A stretch of 64,000 bases of DNA from CAYQQU01 sp964419545 (GTDB taxonomy: Bacteria; Bacteroidota; Bacteroidia; Chitinophagales; Saprospiraceae): the NCBI GenBank assembly GCA_964419545.1, contig CAYQQU010000019.1:19940-83939 (forward strand), in the 5' to 3' direction. Below are positions 44,114 to 53,315 of the stretch, piece by piece. The notes below the pieces were generated by a model. It searched no databases and was not told the DNA's origin. It saw only the letters and a list, made by a program, of their open reading frames with translations. Each line of letters begins with the position of its first letter. The stretch's first letter is position 1. Position numbers and translations under genes: made by a program.

Positions 44114-46930
44114 TTATCCCGCCACGACGATATTGATCATGCGCCTGGGCACGACGATCACCTTGCGGACGGTCTTCCCGTCGATCCATCGCTGGATCGC
44201 TTCGATCTCCAGGGCCTGCCGCTCCAGCTCTTGCTTGTCCGTCTGGGCGGGGAAAGCTGCCTTCGCACGGGTTTTGCCATTGATCGCGATGGGGTACTCG
44301 ATGGTGTCCTCTTTGAGGTATTCCTCGTTGACCTGCGGAAACTGAGCGTCGCGGTGGATGCTGCCTTCGCGTCCCAGCCGGCGCCAGATTTCTTCGCTGA
44401 TGTGAGGAGCGAAAGGCGCGAGCAAGATGGTGAAGGGTTCCAGGATATCGCGTTTATTACAATTGGCTTTCTTTAAATCGTTGGTCGCCACCATGAAGGC
44501 GCTCACGCAGGTATTGAAAGAAAGGCGTTCGATGTCTTCGGTCACTTTTTTGATCGCCGTGTGCAGGATCTTGAGTTCGTCGCGGTCGGGCGCCGCGTCC
44601 GAAACGGCCCACTCGCCTTTTTTATCGAAAAACAGGCCCCAGAACCGGCGCAGGAACTTGCTCACGCCGTCGATGCCGTTGGTGTCCCAGGGCTTGGCTT
44701 GTTCTATCGGCCCCAAAAACATCTCGTACATGCGGAAGCAATCGGCGCCGTAGCGTTCGACGACCTTGTCGGGGTTGATCACGTTGAACTTGGACTTCGA
44801 CATTTTCCCCACTTCCGATTTGGTGACCAGCCGGTCGCTCCCTTCGGCCATCCGGAAGTGGGCGTCGGCAAACTCGGGACGCCATTTTTTGAATTGTTCG
44901 ATCCCTTCGGCGTTCAGGTGAGAATCGTCGGTTCCGTATTCCGCTACGAAGTCGATGTGGACGGGGATCTCCGCGAGGGTTTTGGTATCGTATTCCGCAG
45001 CGAGGTCGGCGCTGACGAAGGAGTGATCGCCTTTGTGGTAAAAGATCGTTTCCACGACGCCCTGGATCATCCCCTGGTTCACCAGGCGGCGGAACGGTTC
45101 TTTGGTCGGCACCAGTCCTTTATCGTACAGCAACTTATGCCAGAAGCGCGCGTACATGAGGTGCCCGACGGCGTGTTCGGTGCCGCCGATGTAGAGGTCG
45201 ACGTCGCGCCAGTAATTCAGAGCTTCGGGACTCGCGAACCGTTCGTCATTGCCGGCGTCCATATACCGCAGAAAATACCAGGAAGAGCCGGCGAAGCCCG
45301 GCATGGTGTCCGTCTCGCGCGTCCAGCCGTCCGGCAGATCAACCCAGTCGGCGGCGCGGGCCAGCGGCGAACGCCCCCCCGCAGCCGGTTTGAAATCTTC
45401 CAGTTCGGGCAGTTCCAACGGCAACTCCGACTCCGGCATGGGATGGGCCACGCCCGCCGGGTCGTAGACGATAGGGAAAGGCTCCCCCCAGTAGCGCTGC
45501 CGGCTGTAGATGGCGTCGCGCAGTTTGTAGTTGACCTGCCGTTTGCCGATGCCCTTTTCTTCGATGCGCTGCAGGATGGCTTCGATGGCCGCAGGCACTT
45601 CCATTCCGTTGAGGAAGTCGGAATTGATCATCTTGCCCACCTTATCTTCGATGGTGGCCTCGGGATATTCCGATTTGTCGATGATATCGATGATGGGCAA
45701 CTGGTATTTTTCGGCAAAGCGGCGGTCGCGTTCGTCGTCGGCAGGAACAGCCATGATGGCGCCGGTGCCGTAATCGCGCAAAACGTACTCGGCGATCCAT
45801 ACGGGAATTTTGTCGCCGTTGAACGGATTGACCGCGTAGGCGCCGGTAAAGGCGCCGGTCACTTCTTTCACTTCCGCCATGCGCTCCCGTTCGGAGCGGG
45901 ATTTGACGTACTCCAGGTATTGATCGATCCCGGACCGCTGATCATCTGTAGTGATCTTTTCGACGAGTTCGTGTTCCGGCGCCAGCACCATGAAAGTAGC
46001 GCCGAAGATGGTATCCGGACGCGTGGTGTAGATCTCGATCTGCCCCTCGGCGCCGTCCAGGTCGAAGAAAAGCTGCGCCCCTTCCGAGCGGCCGATCCAG
46101 TTGCTCTGCATCTTTTTCATGGCGTCCGACCACTCCAGCTCTTCCAGGTCGTTGAGCAGGCGTTCGGCGTAGGCGGTAATACGCAGCGACCACTGCAACA
46201 TGGGCCGGCGTTCCACCGGATGCCCCCCCCGCTCCGATACGCCGTCTTTCACCTCATCGTTGGCCAGTACCGTACCCAGGGCTTCGCACCAGTTAACAAA
46301 GGTTATTTTGCGGTAAGCCAGGCGATAGTTCATCAGCACGGCGTCCTGTTCTTTAGGCGACATGGCCTCCCAGTCGGCAGCCGAGAAAATCGACTCCTGA
46401 GTCGTTGCGGCCCTGATGTTCGCATTGCCGTCCTGTGCAAAATGTGCGACCAGTTTGGCAATGGGGCGCGCCTGGTCTTTATCCCGGTCGTAATAATGAT
46501 CGAACAATTGCAGGAAGATCCACTGCGTCCACTTGTAGTAGTTCGGGTCGCAGGTGGCTACCTCGCGGCTCCAGTCGTAGCTGAAGCCCAGATTGTCCAG
46601 CTGGCTACGGTAGCGCCGGATATTTTCCGCGGTCGATTTGGCGGGATGTACGCCCGTCTGGATGGCGTATTGCTCGGCGGGCAGCCCGAAAGCGTCGTAC
46701 CCCATGGGGTGCAACACATTAAACCCTTTCAGCCGCTTGTAACGCGAGAAAATGTCGGAAGCGATATACCCCAGCGGATGCCCGACGTGCAGGCCGGCGC
46801 CCGAAGGATACGGGAACATGTCCAGCACGTAGTATTTGGGCCGGTCGCTCCGGTTGGAGACGCGGTAAATCTGATTTTCTTCCCAGTATTGCTTCCATCG
46901 TTTTTCGATCTCGCGCGGCTGATAGTCCAT
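44114..46930 (-). CDS. leuS: Leucyl-tRNA synthetase
   Basis: A 938-residue class I aminoacyl-tRNA synthetase that charges tRNA-Leu. The HIGH motif appears as HVGHPLGY (His48-His51), after the family start YVLDMFPYPSGAGL. The KMSKS loop is KMSKS at residues 709-713 (VGKMSKSKFNVINPD). The CP1 editing domain includes TTRPDTIFGATFMVLAPEH. The start is ATG 46930 (MDYQPREIEKRWKQYWEEN), not the longer frame at 47059, whose extra 43 residues lack similarity to the family. Length agrees with Bacteroidota enzymes. The long plus-strand frame over the same bases is a shadow. Confidence 0.97.
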   Translation of the reverse strand: MDYQPREIEKRWKQYWEENQIYRVSNRSDRPKYYVLDMFPYPSGAGLHVGHPLGYIASDIFSRYKRLKGFNVLHPMGYDAFGLPAEQYAIQTGVHPAKSTAENIRRYRSQLDNLGFSYDWSREVATCDPNYYKWTQWIFLQLFDHYYDRDKDQARPIAKLVAHFAQDGNANIRAATTQESIFSAADWEAMSPKEQDAVLMNYRLAYRKITFVNWCEALGTVLANDEVKDGVSERGGHPVERRPMLQWSLRITAYAERLLNDLEELEWSDAMKKMQSNWIGRSEGAQLFFDLDGAEGQIEIYTTRPDTIFGATFMVLAPEHELVEKITTDDQRSGIDQYLEYVKSRSERERMAEVKEVTGAFTGAYAVNPFNGDKIPVWIAEYVLRDYGTGAIMAVPADDERDRRFAEKYQLPIIDIIDKSEYPEATIEDKVGKMINSDFLNGMEVPAAIEAILQRIEEKGIGKRQVNYKLRDAIYSRQRYWGEPFPIVYDPAGVAHPMPESELPLELPELEDFKPAAGGRSPLARAADWVDLPDGWTRETDTMPGFAGSSWYFLRYMDAGNDERFASPEALNYWRDVDLYIGGTEHAVGHLMYARFWHKLLYDKGLVPTKEPFRRLVNQGMIQGVVETIFYHKGDHSFVSADLAAEYDTKTLAEIPVHIDFVAEYGTDDSHLNAEGIEQFKKWRPEFADAHFRMAEGSDRLVTKSEVGKMSKSKFNVINPDKVVERYGADCFRMYEMFLGPIEQAKPWDTNGIDGVSKFLRRFWGLFFDKKGEWAVSDAAPDRDELKILHTAIKKVTEDIERLSFNTCVSAFMVATNDLKKANCNKRDILEPFTILLAPFAPHISEEIWRRLGREGSIHRDAQFPQVNEEYLKEDTIEYPIAINGKTRAKAAFPAQTDKQELERQALEIEAIQRWIDGKTVRKVIVVPRRMINIVVAG

Positions 46931-47121
46931 AGCACAGCTTTGTTTTGAGCAGCGAAAATAGCTAAAAAGCCCAACAAAAGAAAAGCGAAATGGCGCCGGC
47001 CGGGCTTTTTCAGTTATGATGATAACAACCGGCCGCCGACGCCCGAAAGTTCCCCCCAAACGACAAACACCTCCTTATTTTTTGTGCAAACGCGTATATT
47101 TAAACCACAAAAACTGAAATA

Positions 47122-47586
47122 ATGAGAAGTCTGATCAAATTAGGCCTGATCCTCGTCGTAGGGATACTGGTGTACAATTACTTTTTCGGCACCCAGGAGG
47201 AAAAGGAAACCTCCAAAGAGATCTTCCGGGAGGTAGGCGACCTGGGCAAAGCCACCTGGGACCTGCTCAGATCCGAAAAACAAAAAATGGACGAAGGGAA
47301 ATACGACGACGCTTTCGAAAAGGTCGGCAGCCTCTTCGACAACCTGCGGGATAAGGCGCAGGAGTTGAACGACAGCGAAGTACTGGACCGCCTCGCGGAA
47401 CTGGAACAGCGCCGCCAGGAGCTCGAACAGCGCACCGCTCAACGCAAAGGGGTCGAGAGCTACGAAAATACCGGTCCCCGCCTTACGCCCGAAGAGCAGC
47501 AGGCGCGCGAGGAAGCCATCAACGCAGAATGGAAGGACCTCCTCGACGATACCGAAGACCTGATGAACAAAATGGAAAACCAGTAG
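47122..47586 (+). CDS. Membrane-anchored coiled-coil protein, unknown function
   Basis: A 154-residue protein with one N-terminal membrane segment (LIKLGLILVVGILVYNYFF, residues 4-22) and a charged helical, probably coiled-coil body (LDRLAELEQRRQELEQRTAQR; ARE...WKDLLDDTEDLMNKMENQ). It probably faces the periplasm. I recognise no named family; similar small proteins are common next to housekeeping genes in Bacteroidota. It diverges from leuS, with about 190 bases between starts, and its stop abuts that of the convergent gene at 47587. Confidence 0.7.
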   Translation: MRSLIKLGLILVVGILVYNYFFGTQEEKETSKEIFREVGDLGKATWDLLRSEKQKMDEGKYDDAFEKVGSLFDNLRDKAQELNDSEVLDRLAELEQRRQELEQRTAQRKGVESYENTGPRLTPEEQQAREEAINAEWKDLLDDTEDLMNKMENQ

Positions 47587-48165
47587 TCAGGCGCGCGAAC
47601 AAAGGCGGATCGCGCTGAGGTTGTCCAGCAGGATATTCCCGCGATGGGAAAAATATCCTTCTTCGTAAAAGGCTTCGAAGAGGATGTAATTGATGGGTTG
47701 CTCGGGCTCAAATTGCAGGCTGTGGGTCTCCCATTCCGGGCTTTCCACGAAGTCGGTTTCCAGCAGTAACTGGTCCTGTTCGCATTTGTGCGCGCCGCCC
47801 CATATCCGCAATTTGACGGCGCCGCTGTAACCGTTGTACGTGGGCGAACGCGCCAGGTCTATCGAAAAAGTATAACACTGCCCGGGAGCCAGCGTAGCCT
47901 TCAGCCGCTGGGTGATGCTCTCGAAGGTGCCGTTCTCACGCGTGATCAAACCGACGAAAGTATCGCCGTCCGCGGGTTCGCCATAGACGCCCCATACCCC
48001 CGGCAGGATATCGGGCGTGGTGAGGGGCGCACACGGCAGCCAGCCGACGGGCACTGTCGCGTCCTGCGGTTCGCCTTCAAAAGACGGATTATTGAAGTAG
48101 ATCTGCGCCGGGAGCATGCCGGACGCAAATAGGAGCAACAAAAGAAGAAGCCTATTTTTCTTCAT
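47587..48165 (-). CDS. Secreted carbohydrate-binding-like beta-sandwich protein
   Basis: A 192-residue protein from ATG 48165 (MKKNRLLLLLLLFASGMLPAQ, a signal peptide); the ATG at 48177 adds four residues before it. The mature part starts IYFNNPSFEGEPQ, typical of secreted CBM-like jelly-roll domains (NPSFEG...GWLPC), and continues ITQRLKATLAPGQCYTFSIDLARSP and GNILLDNLSAIRLC. Such domains bind sugars or serve as structural modules; no T9SS tail is seen. The start lies 45 bases from the divergent ftsX start. Confidence 0.72.
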   Translation of the reverse strand: MKKNRLLLLLLLFASGMLPAQIYFNNPSFEGEPQDATVPVGWLPCAPLTTPDILPGVWGVYGEPADGDTFVGLITRENGTFESITQRLKATLAPGQCYTFSIDLARSPTYNGYSGAVKLRIWGGAHKCEQDQLLLETDFVESPEWETHSLQFEPEQPINYILFEAFYEEGYFSHRGNILLDNLSAIRLCSRA

Positions 48166-48184
48166 GGGTGGAGGCATTTTTTTC

Positions 48185-48192
48185 TAATTTTG
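48185..48192 (+). promoter_or_regulatory. Bacteroidota -7 box before ftsX
   Basis: TAATTTTG followed by GCC fits TAnnTTTG and lies 17 bases before the ftsX ATG at 48210. Confidence 0.5.
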
Positions 48193-48209
48193 GCCAAATT
48201 CAAACGCCC

Positions 48210-49088
48210 ATGTCCGAATCGGTAAGCCAGAGCGGTACTCGCAACCGCCCCAATTTTTTCTACGCTATCGTCAGTGTCGCGCTGGTGCTTTTTCTGCTCG
48301 GCTTTTTCGGACTGATCCTTTTACAGGCCCGTCAATTGGTGCAGGCCTTCAAGGAGCGGGTCAATCTCATCATGGAGCTGCAGGAAAACACGCCGATGCC
48401 CGACGTCCTGGCCCTCGAAAATGCATTGCGCAAACAACCCTATCTCAAGCCCGGTTCATTAGACTATATCAGCCGCCAGGAAGCCGCGCAGACAATGCAG
48501 GAAGAGTTTGGCGATGAATTTCTGAAGCTGGACCTCCCCAATCCTTTCTACGACGTGATCACTTTTCACGTCAAAGCGGATTACATGCATCCCGACAGCC
48601 TGCAGGCTATCCGCCAACAGTGGCGCGCCGATCCCGCGGTCACCGACCTTTATTACCAGGAGAGCCTGGTGGACGACATTGCGCGTAATATCCGAAAAAT
48701 AAGCTATGTGGCCCTGGGCATCGGCCTGTTTTTCATCCTGGTGGCCGTCACCCTGATTCACAATACCATCCGCTTGTCGCTGTACGCCAATCGCTTTCTC
48801 ATCAAAAACATGCAGCTGGTGGGCGCTTCCTGGGAGTTCATCAGCCGGCCCTACCTGCTCCGCGCGCTGCTGCACGGGCTGTTGAGCAGTTTGCTGGCCT
48901 TGGTGGCTTTGCTGTTGCTGTTGTACTGGGCCAGCCGCGAGATCCCGGACCTGCTCACGCTATACGATCTGCCCGCTTTCGCCCTGCTGTTCGCCCTGCT
49001 GCTGCTCGTCGGCATCGTGCTCAATACGGCGAGCACCTACTTTGTCGTCAATAAGTATTTACGCATGCGGGTCGATGAACTTTATTGA
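48210..49088 (+). CDS. ftsX: Cell-division protein FtsX
   Basis: A 292-residue integral membrane protein. FtsX works with the ATPase FtsE to control septal peptidoglycan hydrolases. It has a short cytoplasmic N-terminus, a first membrane segment (YAIVSVALVLFLLGFFGLILL), a periplasmic domain of about 110 residues with the expected ISRQEAAQTMQEEFGDEF pattern, and three further segments (YVALGIGLFFILVAVTLIHN; LLHGLLSSLLALVALLLLLYW; FALLFALLLLVGIVLNTAS). NTIRLSLYANRFLIKNMQLVGAS is the conserved cytoplasmic loop. ATG 48210 is chosen because the longer frame overlaps the divergent gene. ftsE is not in the window. The order ftsX-DUF3098-uppP-truB is typical for Bacteroidota. Confidence 0.92.
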   Translation: MSESVSQSGTRNRPNFFYAIVSVALVLFLLGFFGLILLQARQLVQAFKERVNLIMELQENTPMPDVLALENALRKQPYLKPGSLDYISRQEAAQTMQEEFGDEFLKLDLPNPFYDVITFHVKADYMHPDSLQAIRQQWRADPAVTDLYYQESLVDDIARNIRKISYVALGIGLFFILVAVTLIHNTIRLSLYANRFLIKNMQLVGASWEFISRPYLLRALLHGLLSSLLALVALLLLLYWASREIPDLLTLYDLPAFALLFALLLLVGIVLNTASTYFVVNKYLRMRVDELY

Positions 49089-49089
49089 C

Positions 49090-49132
49090 CAATCGGGGTA
49101 TACTGCATAAATTTCACCCTTTATCCCGATTG
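49090..49132 (+). terminator. Hairpin after ftsX
   Basis: An arm pair, CAATCGGGGTA against TATCCCGATTG with one G-T pair, forms a stem of about 11 pairs around a loop of roughly 20 bases, 1 base after the ftsX stop region, followed by TTTAAGTT. A weak terminator is likely. Confidence 0.5.
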
Positions 49133-49157
49133 TTTAAGTTCTAATATCGTATTTTTG
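49130..49157 (+). promoter_or_regulatory. Complete Bacteroidota promoter (-33 TTG, -7 TATTTTTG)
   Basis: TTG at 49130-49132, 17 bases, then TATTTTTG at 49150-49157, which matches the Flavobacterium-type consensus TTG-N17-23-TAnnTTTG. It lies 24 bases before the DUF3098 ATG, giving this gene and uppP their own start after the ftsX hairpin. Confidence 0.6.
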
Positions 49158-49181
49158 CCCACTATTCAACCCAACTGCAAT

Positions 49182-49505
49182 ATGAGTAAAGACAAACCTG
49201 CCAAAAAGAAGGTGGTGGTCACGCCCACCCAAAAGAAGCAGGGACAGGCGCCCAAAACGCGAAGCCGCAGCACGCGGCCCGCTACCCCGGAAGTCGAATT
49301 GCTGTTCGGCAGGGAGCACTACATCCTCATGGGCGCCGGCGCCGTCCTGGTCGCCCTGGGCCTCCTCCTTATGAGCGGCGGCTCGATGCCCAGCAGCGAC
49401 GTATGGGATGACGGCCTCATTTACAGCTTCCGCCGCACCGTACTGGCTCCCATCGTCATACTGACAGGGCTGGTGATCGAGATCGTTGCCATCTTCAAGA
49501 AATAA
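49182..49505 (+). CDS. DUF3098 membrane protein
   Basis: A 107-residue protein with a basic, disordered N-terminus (KPAKKKVVVTPTQKKQ) and two membrane segments (YILMGAGAVLVALGLLLMSGG; RTVLAPIVILTGLVIEIVAIF). The sequence PSSDVWDDGLIYSFRRT between them is the DUF3098 signature. It is a Bacteroidota-specific small protein usually found between ftsX and uppP, as here; a role in envelope growth is inferred from context only. The start is ATG 49182, just after a complete promoter. Confidence 0.85.
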   Translation: MSKDKPAKKKVVVTPTQKKQGQAPKTRSRSTRPATPEVELLFGREHYILMGAGAVLVALGLLLMSGGSMPSSDVWDDGLIYSFRRTVLAPIVILTGLVIEIVAIFKK

Positions 49506-49511
49506 TCATCC

Positions 49512-50309
49512 ATGCAAGATCTGATCGAGTCCATTGTACTCGGCATCGTACAAGGCCTCACTGAGTTTCTGCCCGTGAGCAGCAGCGGCCACCTCGAACT
49601 GGCCAAATTTTTTCTGGGCGACGACAGCGTCCCCGAAGAAAGCCTGCTGATGACCGTCACCTTGCACGCGGCCACCGCCCTGAGCACCATCGTCGTTTTT
49701 CGCAGAGAGATCGGCGAGATCCTGGCCGGCCTCCTGCAGTTCAGGTGGAATGCAGAAGCGGAATTTTCGGTCAAGATCATCCTCTCGATGATCCCCGCCG
49801 CCCTGATCGGCATACTTTTCGAAGACCAGATCGAACTGCTCTTCGACAAACAGATCCTCCTGGTCGGCTTTATGCTCCTCATTACCGGGCTGTTGCTGTT
49901 CCTGGCCGACCGCGCCCGCCGCACTGAAAAAAAGACGGGCTACCTCGACGCCCTCGTCATCGGCCTGGCCCAGGCCATCGCCATCATGCCGGGGATCTCC
50001 CGCTCGGGGGCGACCATCTCGACCTCGGTGCTGCTGGGTATCGACCGGGAACGGGCGGCGCGCTTTTCCTTCCTGATGGTCGTACCGCTGATCCTGGGCA
50101 AGATGGCCAAAGACCTGATCAGCGGCGAACTCAGCCAGAACAATGCCGAGCTCCTGCCCCTGCTGACGGGCTTTCTGGCGGCCTTCCTCACCGGCTGGCT
50201 GGCCTGCGTCTGGATGATCGCCCTGGTAAAAAGAAGCAAATTGACGTATTTTTCAGTATATTGTTTTATAGTGGCTATCGCCGTCATCCTTTACATCACT
50301 TTTTCCTGA
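49512..50309 (+). CDS. uppP: Undecaprenyl-diphosphate phosphatase
   Basis: A 265-residue polytopic protein of the BacA/UppP family, which dephosphorylates undecaprenyl diphosphate to recycle the lipid carrier for peptidoglycan and related polymers. The two catalytic motifs are present: GLTEFLPVSSSGHLELAKFFLG (residues 15-36) and the second motif AIMPGISRSGATISTSVLLG (about 156-175). About eight hydrophobic segments are visible. It starts 6 bases after DUF3098, so the two are co-transcribed, and lies 32 bases before truB. Confidence 0.96.
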   Translation: MQDLIESIVLGIVQGLTEFLPVSSSGHLELAKFFLGDDSVPEESLLMTVTLHAATALSTIVVFRREIGEILAGLLQFRWNAEAEFSVKIILSMIPAALIGILFEDQIELLFDKQILLVGFMLLITGLLLFLADRARRTEKKTGYLDALVIGLAQAIAIMPGISRSGATISTSVLLGIDRERAARFSFLMVVPLILGKMAKDLISGELSQNNAELLPLLTGFLAAFLTGWLACVWMIALVKRSKLTYFSVYCFIVAIAVILYITFS

Positions 50310-50341
50310 GATAGCCGGACATTACTGAAAACACAGGACCG

Positions 50342-51070
50342 ATGAATGCTGAAGACACTCCTCTCCCGTCCTACAACTTCACCGCCGGAGCGACCCTGCT
50401 GGTCGATAAGCCCCAAGGCTGGACCTCCTTCGACGTCGTCAACAAAATCCGTTACAAGCTCAAGCGCAAGCTGAAGGTCAAAAAAATAAAGGTCGGCCAT
50501 TCCGGCACCCTCGATCCTATGGCCACGGGTCTGCTGATCATCTGTACCGGCAAGGCCACCAAGCAGTTGGCCGAGTATCAGGGGCTCACGAAATGCTATA
50601 CCGGCACGCTCCACCTGGGCGCCGCCACCCCCTCCTACGATGCCGAAACGGAAGTGGAGGAGGTTTTCCCGGTACACCATATTACTCCGGAAATGCTGGA
50701 AACCGCGCGCCGCCGCTTCCTCGGCGATATCGAACAGGTGCCGCCCGTTTTTTCCGCCATCAAAGTCGACGGCCAGCCCCTCTACAAAAAAGCCCGCAAA
50801 GGCGAAAGCGTGCAGATCGATCCGCGCCGGGTGCACATCTACGACTTCCGGTTTACTCGCATAGCGCTGCCCGAGGTCGATTTTGTCGTAAAATGCAGTA
50901 AAGGCACCTACATCCGCTCCCTGGCCCACGACCTGGGCAAAGCCCTGGATAGCGGCGCTTACCTGACGGCCCTGCGCCGCACCCGCGTCGGAGACTTTCG
51001 CATTGAAGACGCCTGGACGGTCGATGAACTGGTGGCGTACATCGAAAGCATGCCGATGCCCGCCGTTTAA
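50342..51070 (+). CDS. truB: tRNA pseudouridine synthase B
   Basis: A 242-residue enzyme that makes pseudouridine 55 in the T-loop of tRNAs. The signature VGHSGTLDPMATGLLIICTG contains the catalytic Asp58. Other family blocks are LLVDKPQGWTSFDVVNKIR, QVPPVFSAIKVDGQPLYKKARKG (part) and CSKGTYIRSLAHDLG. It ends after the catalytic domain, as in short bacterial forms lacking a long PUA domain. The position after uppP is typical of Bacteroidota. Confidence 0.96.
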   Translation: MNAEDTPLPSYNFTAGATLLVDKPQGWTSFDVVNKIRYKLKRKLKVKKIKVGHSGTLDPMATGLLIICTGKATKQLAEYQGLTKCYTGTLHLGAATPSYDAETEVEEVFPVHHITPEMLETARRRFLGDIEQVPPVFSAIKVDGQPLYKKARKGESVQIDPRRVHIYDFRFTRIALPEVDFVVKCSKGTYIRSLAHDLGKALDSGAYLTALRRTRVGDFRIEDAWTVDELVAYIESMPMPAV

Positions 51071-51098
51071 GCGTGGATTTCTCCTTATCTTCACCGCC

Positions 51099-51959
51099 AT
51101 GAAACATGTCGCGGAATTACTGGAACTGCTCGAACTCGAGCAAATCGAAGAAAATATTTTCCGGGGCCAAAGCCATAGCGTAGGCAGCAGTCGCGTCTTC
51201 GGCGGCCAGGTACTGGCCCAGGCCCTGCAGGCGGCTATCCGTACGGCTCCGGCCGACCGGCTCGTACACTCGCTGCACGCCTATTTTATCCTGCCCGGAG
51301 CGGTAGAGCATCCCATCGTCTTCGACGTCGACCGCATCCGCGACGGGGGCAGCTTCACGACGCGCAGCGTCAAAGCTATCCAGAAAGGTCAGGCCATCTT
51401 TCATCTGTCGGCCTCCTTTCAACGCAAACAATCCGGCTTTGATCACCAAAGCAGCATGCCCAACGTGGCGCCGCCCGAAGTGCTGGTCGACCTCGAAGAA
51501 CTGGTCAAAAAATTCGGGAAATACCTGCCCGAGAATATTCGCCGCTTCCTCGACCTCGACCATCCGATCGAATTCCGGCCGGTAGAGAAAGTGCACCCCA
51601 TGCTGCCCGGCAAACAGCAGCCCGTGCGGCACGTGTGGATGAAAGCCAAAGGGCCGATGCCCGAAGACCAGATCGCCCACCAGGCCGTACTCGCCTACGC
51701 CTCCGATTACAACCTGCTGACTACCGCCCTGCTGCCCCACGGCGATATCGGGACGATGGGCAAAGTACAACTCGCCAGCCTCGACCACGCCATGTGGTTT
51801 CACCGACCCTGTAAGATCGACGATTGGCTCCTTTACGCCATCGACAGCCCCAGCGCTTCCAATGCGCGCGGGTTTACCCGGGGCAGTATTTTTAATCAAA
51901 AAGGTGAGTTGCTGTGTTCGGTAACTCAGGAAGGATTGATTCGCCCGATCGACAAATGA
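51099..51959 (+). CDS. tesB: Acyl-CoA thioesterase II (TesB type)
   Basis: A 286-residue double-hotdog thioesterase that hydrolyses acyl-CoA to free fatty acid and CoA. Family blocks: ENIFRGQSHSVGSSRVFGGQVLAQAL, DRLVHSLHAYFILPGAV, DGGSFTTRSVKAIQKGQAIF, HQAVLAYASDYNLLTTALLPHG (the active-site Asp) and SLDHAMWFHRP, with the closing ARGFTRGSIFNQKGELLCSV. The start at ATG 51099, 28 bases after truB, matches the family start; the longer frame overlaps truB. It probably belongs to the same transcription unit. Confidence 0.93.
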   Translation: MKHVAELLELLELEQIEENIFRGQSHSVGSSRVFGGQVLAQALQAAIRTAPADRLVHSLHAYFILPGAVEHPIVFDVDRIRDGGSFTTRSVKAIQKGQAIFHLSASFQRKQSGFDHQSSMPNVAPPEVLVDLEELVKKFGKYLPENIRRFLDLDHPIEFRPVEKVHPMLPGKQQPVRHVWMKAKGPMPEDQIAHQAVLAYASDYNLLTTALLPHGDIGTMGKVQLASLDHAMWFHRPCKIDDWLLYAIDSPSASNARGFTRGSIFNQKGELLCSVTQEGLIRPIDK

Positions 51960-51965
51960 TGCGCC

Positions 51966-53288
51966 ATGAGACCGCCCGTTACATTTAAAAAACCGGAATG
52001 GCTCACCAAACTGGAAGCCGAAAGCTGGGAAGCAGAGCTGCTGGTCTCCGGGGTGGCGATCTTCGGCGCCCTGCAACTGCCCGGGTTGATCTACCGGGGC
52101 ATCGACTTCGTGCTGATCACCTTTCCCGGCGATTTCCACCCTTCCTTCTACTACATCTTCTGGTTCCTGATCATCAGCTCCAGCCTGCTCATTCTCAATT
52201 TCATCATCCACTTCGCGCTTCGGGCCCTGTGGATCGGGATGATCGGCCTGGTATCGGTTTTTCCCAAAGGTATAAATCCCGATTCGGAAAGCTACAGCCG
52301 CCATTTTATCCAACAGGTGATCCGGGATTTTCCCAACCCGACCACTTTCAATCAGAACCTGGACCGGATCTGCAGCCAGATCTTTGCTTTCTCTTTTGCC
52401 TTCGCGCTGATCTTTATCGGCTTCGTGACGAGCGGCCTGGTGGTATTATTACTCGCTTTTCTGCTGAACCTGATCTTCCCGGACGTCCAGGCGTCTTACT
52501 TCCTCATTCCCAGCTTTTTGCTTTTCACGGTTCCGGGTTTCATCAGCGGCATTCTGAATTCCAAAGGCCTGCGGGACAAAGAATGGGTGCAAAAAATTCA
52601 CTATCCCGTCTTCGTGCGGGCGTACGGCAAGTTTATCTTCAATGTTTTTTTTGAACCCGTCACCTACATCAGCTATATTTTCGGCACCAATTTTAAAGTC
52701 AAACGCTACGTCGGCTTTCTGGTACTGTACTTTTTCGGGTTGATGTTTATTTCCGCGCCCATCCTGATCCGCTCCAACGCGCTGTTGCTGATGTCCGATA
52801 ACTTCGAAAATAACGGCTACCGGGCCGATATCGTGGCGCCGGAAAACTACGCCGACCAGCGGCAGACCGGCGAGGCCGTCCTCGAACCCGTCATCCCTTC
52901 GGAAGTAATCTCGGAGTCTTACTTCCGGTTGTTCATTCCGCTGACCCGCCGCGAGGAACCCCGGATCGAAGCAGTCTGTTCTCCGTTCAGCAAAGGCGAA
53001 GACCTTTCTTCGCGGGCGCGCCGACAAGCCAGGCGGGCCCATCGACTACAATGCGTTGCGAAAAACTACCTGCGCATCCAGATCGATGATACCGATCTTT
53101 CCGGCCTCGATTTTAACTTTTACGATCACCCCGACAGCCCCCGCAACGGCGTGGTCACCTATTTGCCCACCGATTCGCTGGCGCGGGGGCGCCACATCCT
53201 CCGCGTCGTTTATCCTTACCGGACCGATGAAGGGCACATCCGTGAGATCAATATCCCCTTCTGGTTTTATCCCAAATCCGACGACTAA
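51966..53288 (+). CDS. Multi-spanning membrane protein with soluble C-terminus, unknown function
   Basis: A 440-residue protein starting 6 bases after tesB. The first 280 residues contain about six membrane segments (FYYIFWFLIISSSLLILNFI; IFAFSFAFALIFIGFVTSGL; SYFLIPSFLLFTVPGFISGI; GFLVLYFFGLMFISAPILI). The rest is a soluble domain with beta-rich segments (YLRIQIDDTDLSGLDFNFYD; GRHILRVVYPYR). The N-terminal motif LEAESWEAELLVSGVAIFG may be a helix near the membrane. I do not recognise a family. Context with tesB suggests an envelope or lipid role, but this is only inference. Confidence 0.75.
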   Translation: MRPPVTFKKPEWLTKLEAESWEAELLVSGVAIFGALQLPGLIYRGIDFVLITFPGDFHPSFYYIFWFLIISSSLLILNFIIHFALRALWIGMIGLVSVFPKGINPDSESYSRHFIQQVIRDFPNPTTFNQNLDRICSQIFAFSFAFALIFIGFVTSGLVVLLLAFLLNLIFPDVQASYFLIPSFLLFTVPGFISGILNSKGLRDKEWVQKIHYPVFVRAYGKFIFNVFFEPVTYISYIFGTNFKVKRYVGFLVLYFFGLMFISAPILIRSNALLLMSDNFENNGYRADIVAPENYADQRQTGEAVLEPVIPSEVISESYFRLFIPLTRREEPRIEAVCSPFSKGEDLSSRARRQARRAHRLQCVAKNYLRIQIDDTDLSGLDFNFYDHPDSPRNGVVTYLPTDSLARGRHILRVVYPYRTDEGHIREINIPFWFYPKSDD

Positions 53289-53315
53289 AGTTGTTATCTT
53301 TCTCCCCAAAAGCCG

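Noticed and set aside
44561..46948. A 795-codon open frame on the plus strand
   Set aside because: It lies opposite leuS, whose motifs and length are clear. High GC content and codon bias of the real gene leave the opposite frame open. The translated product shows no domain.
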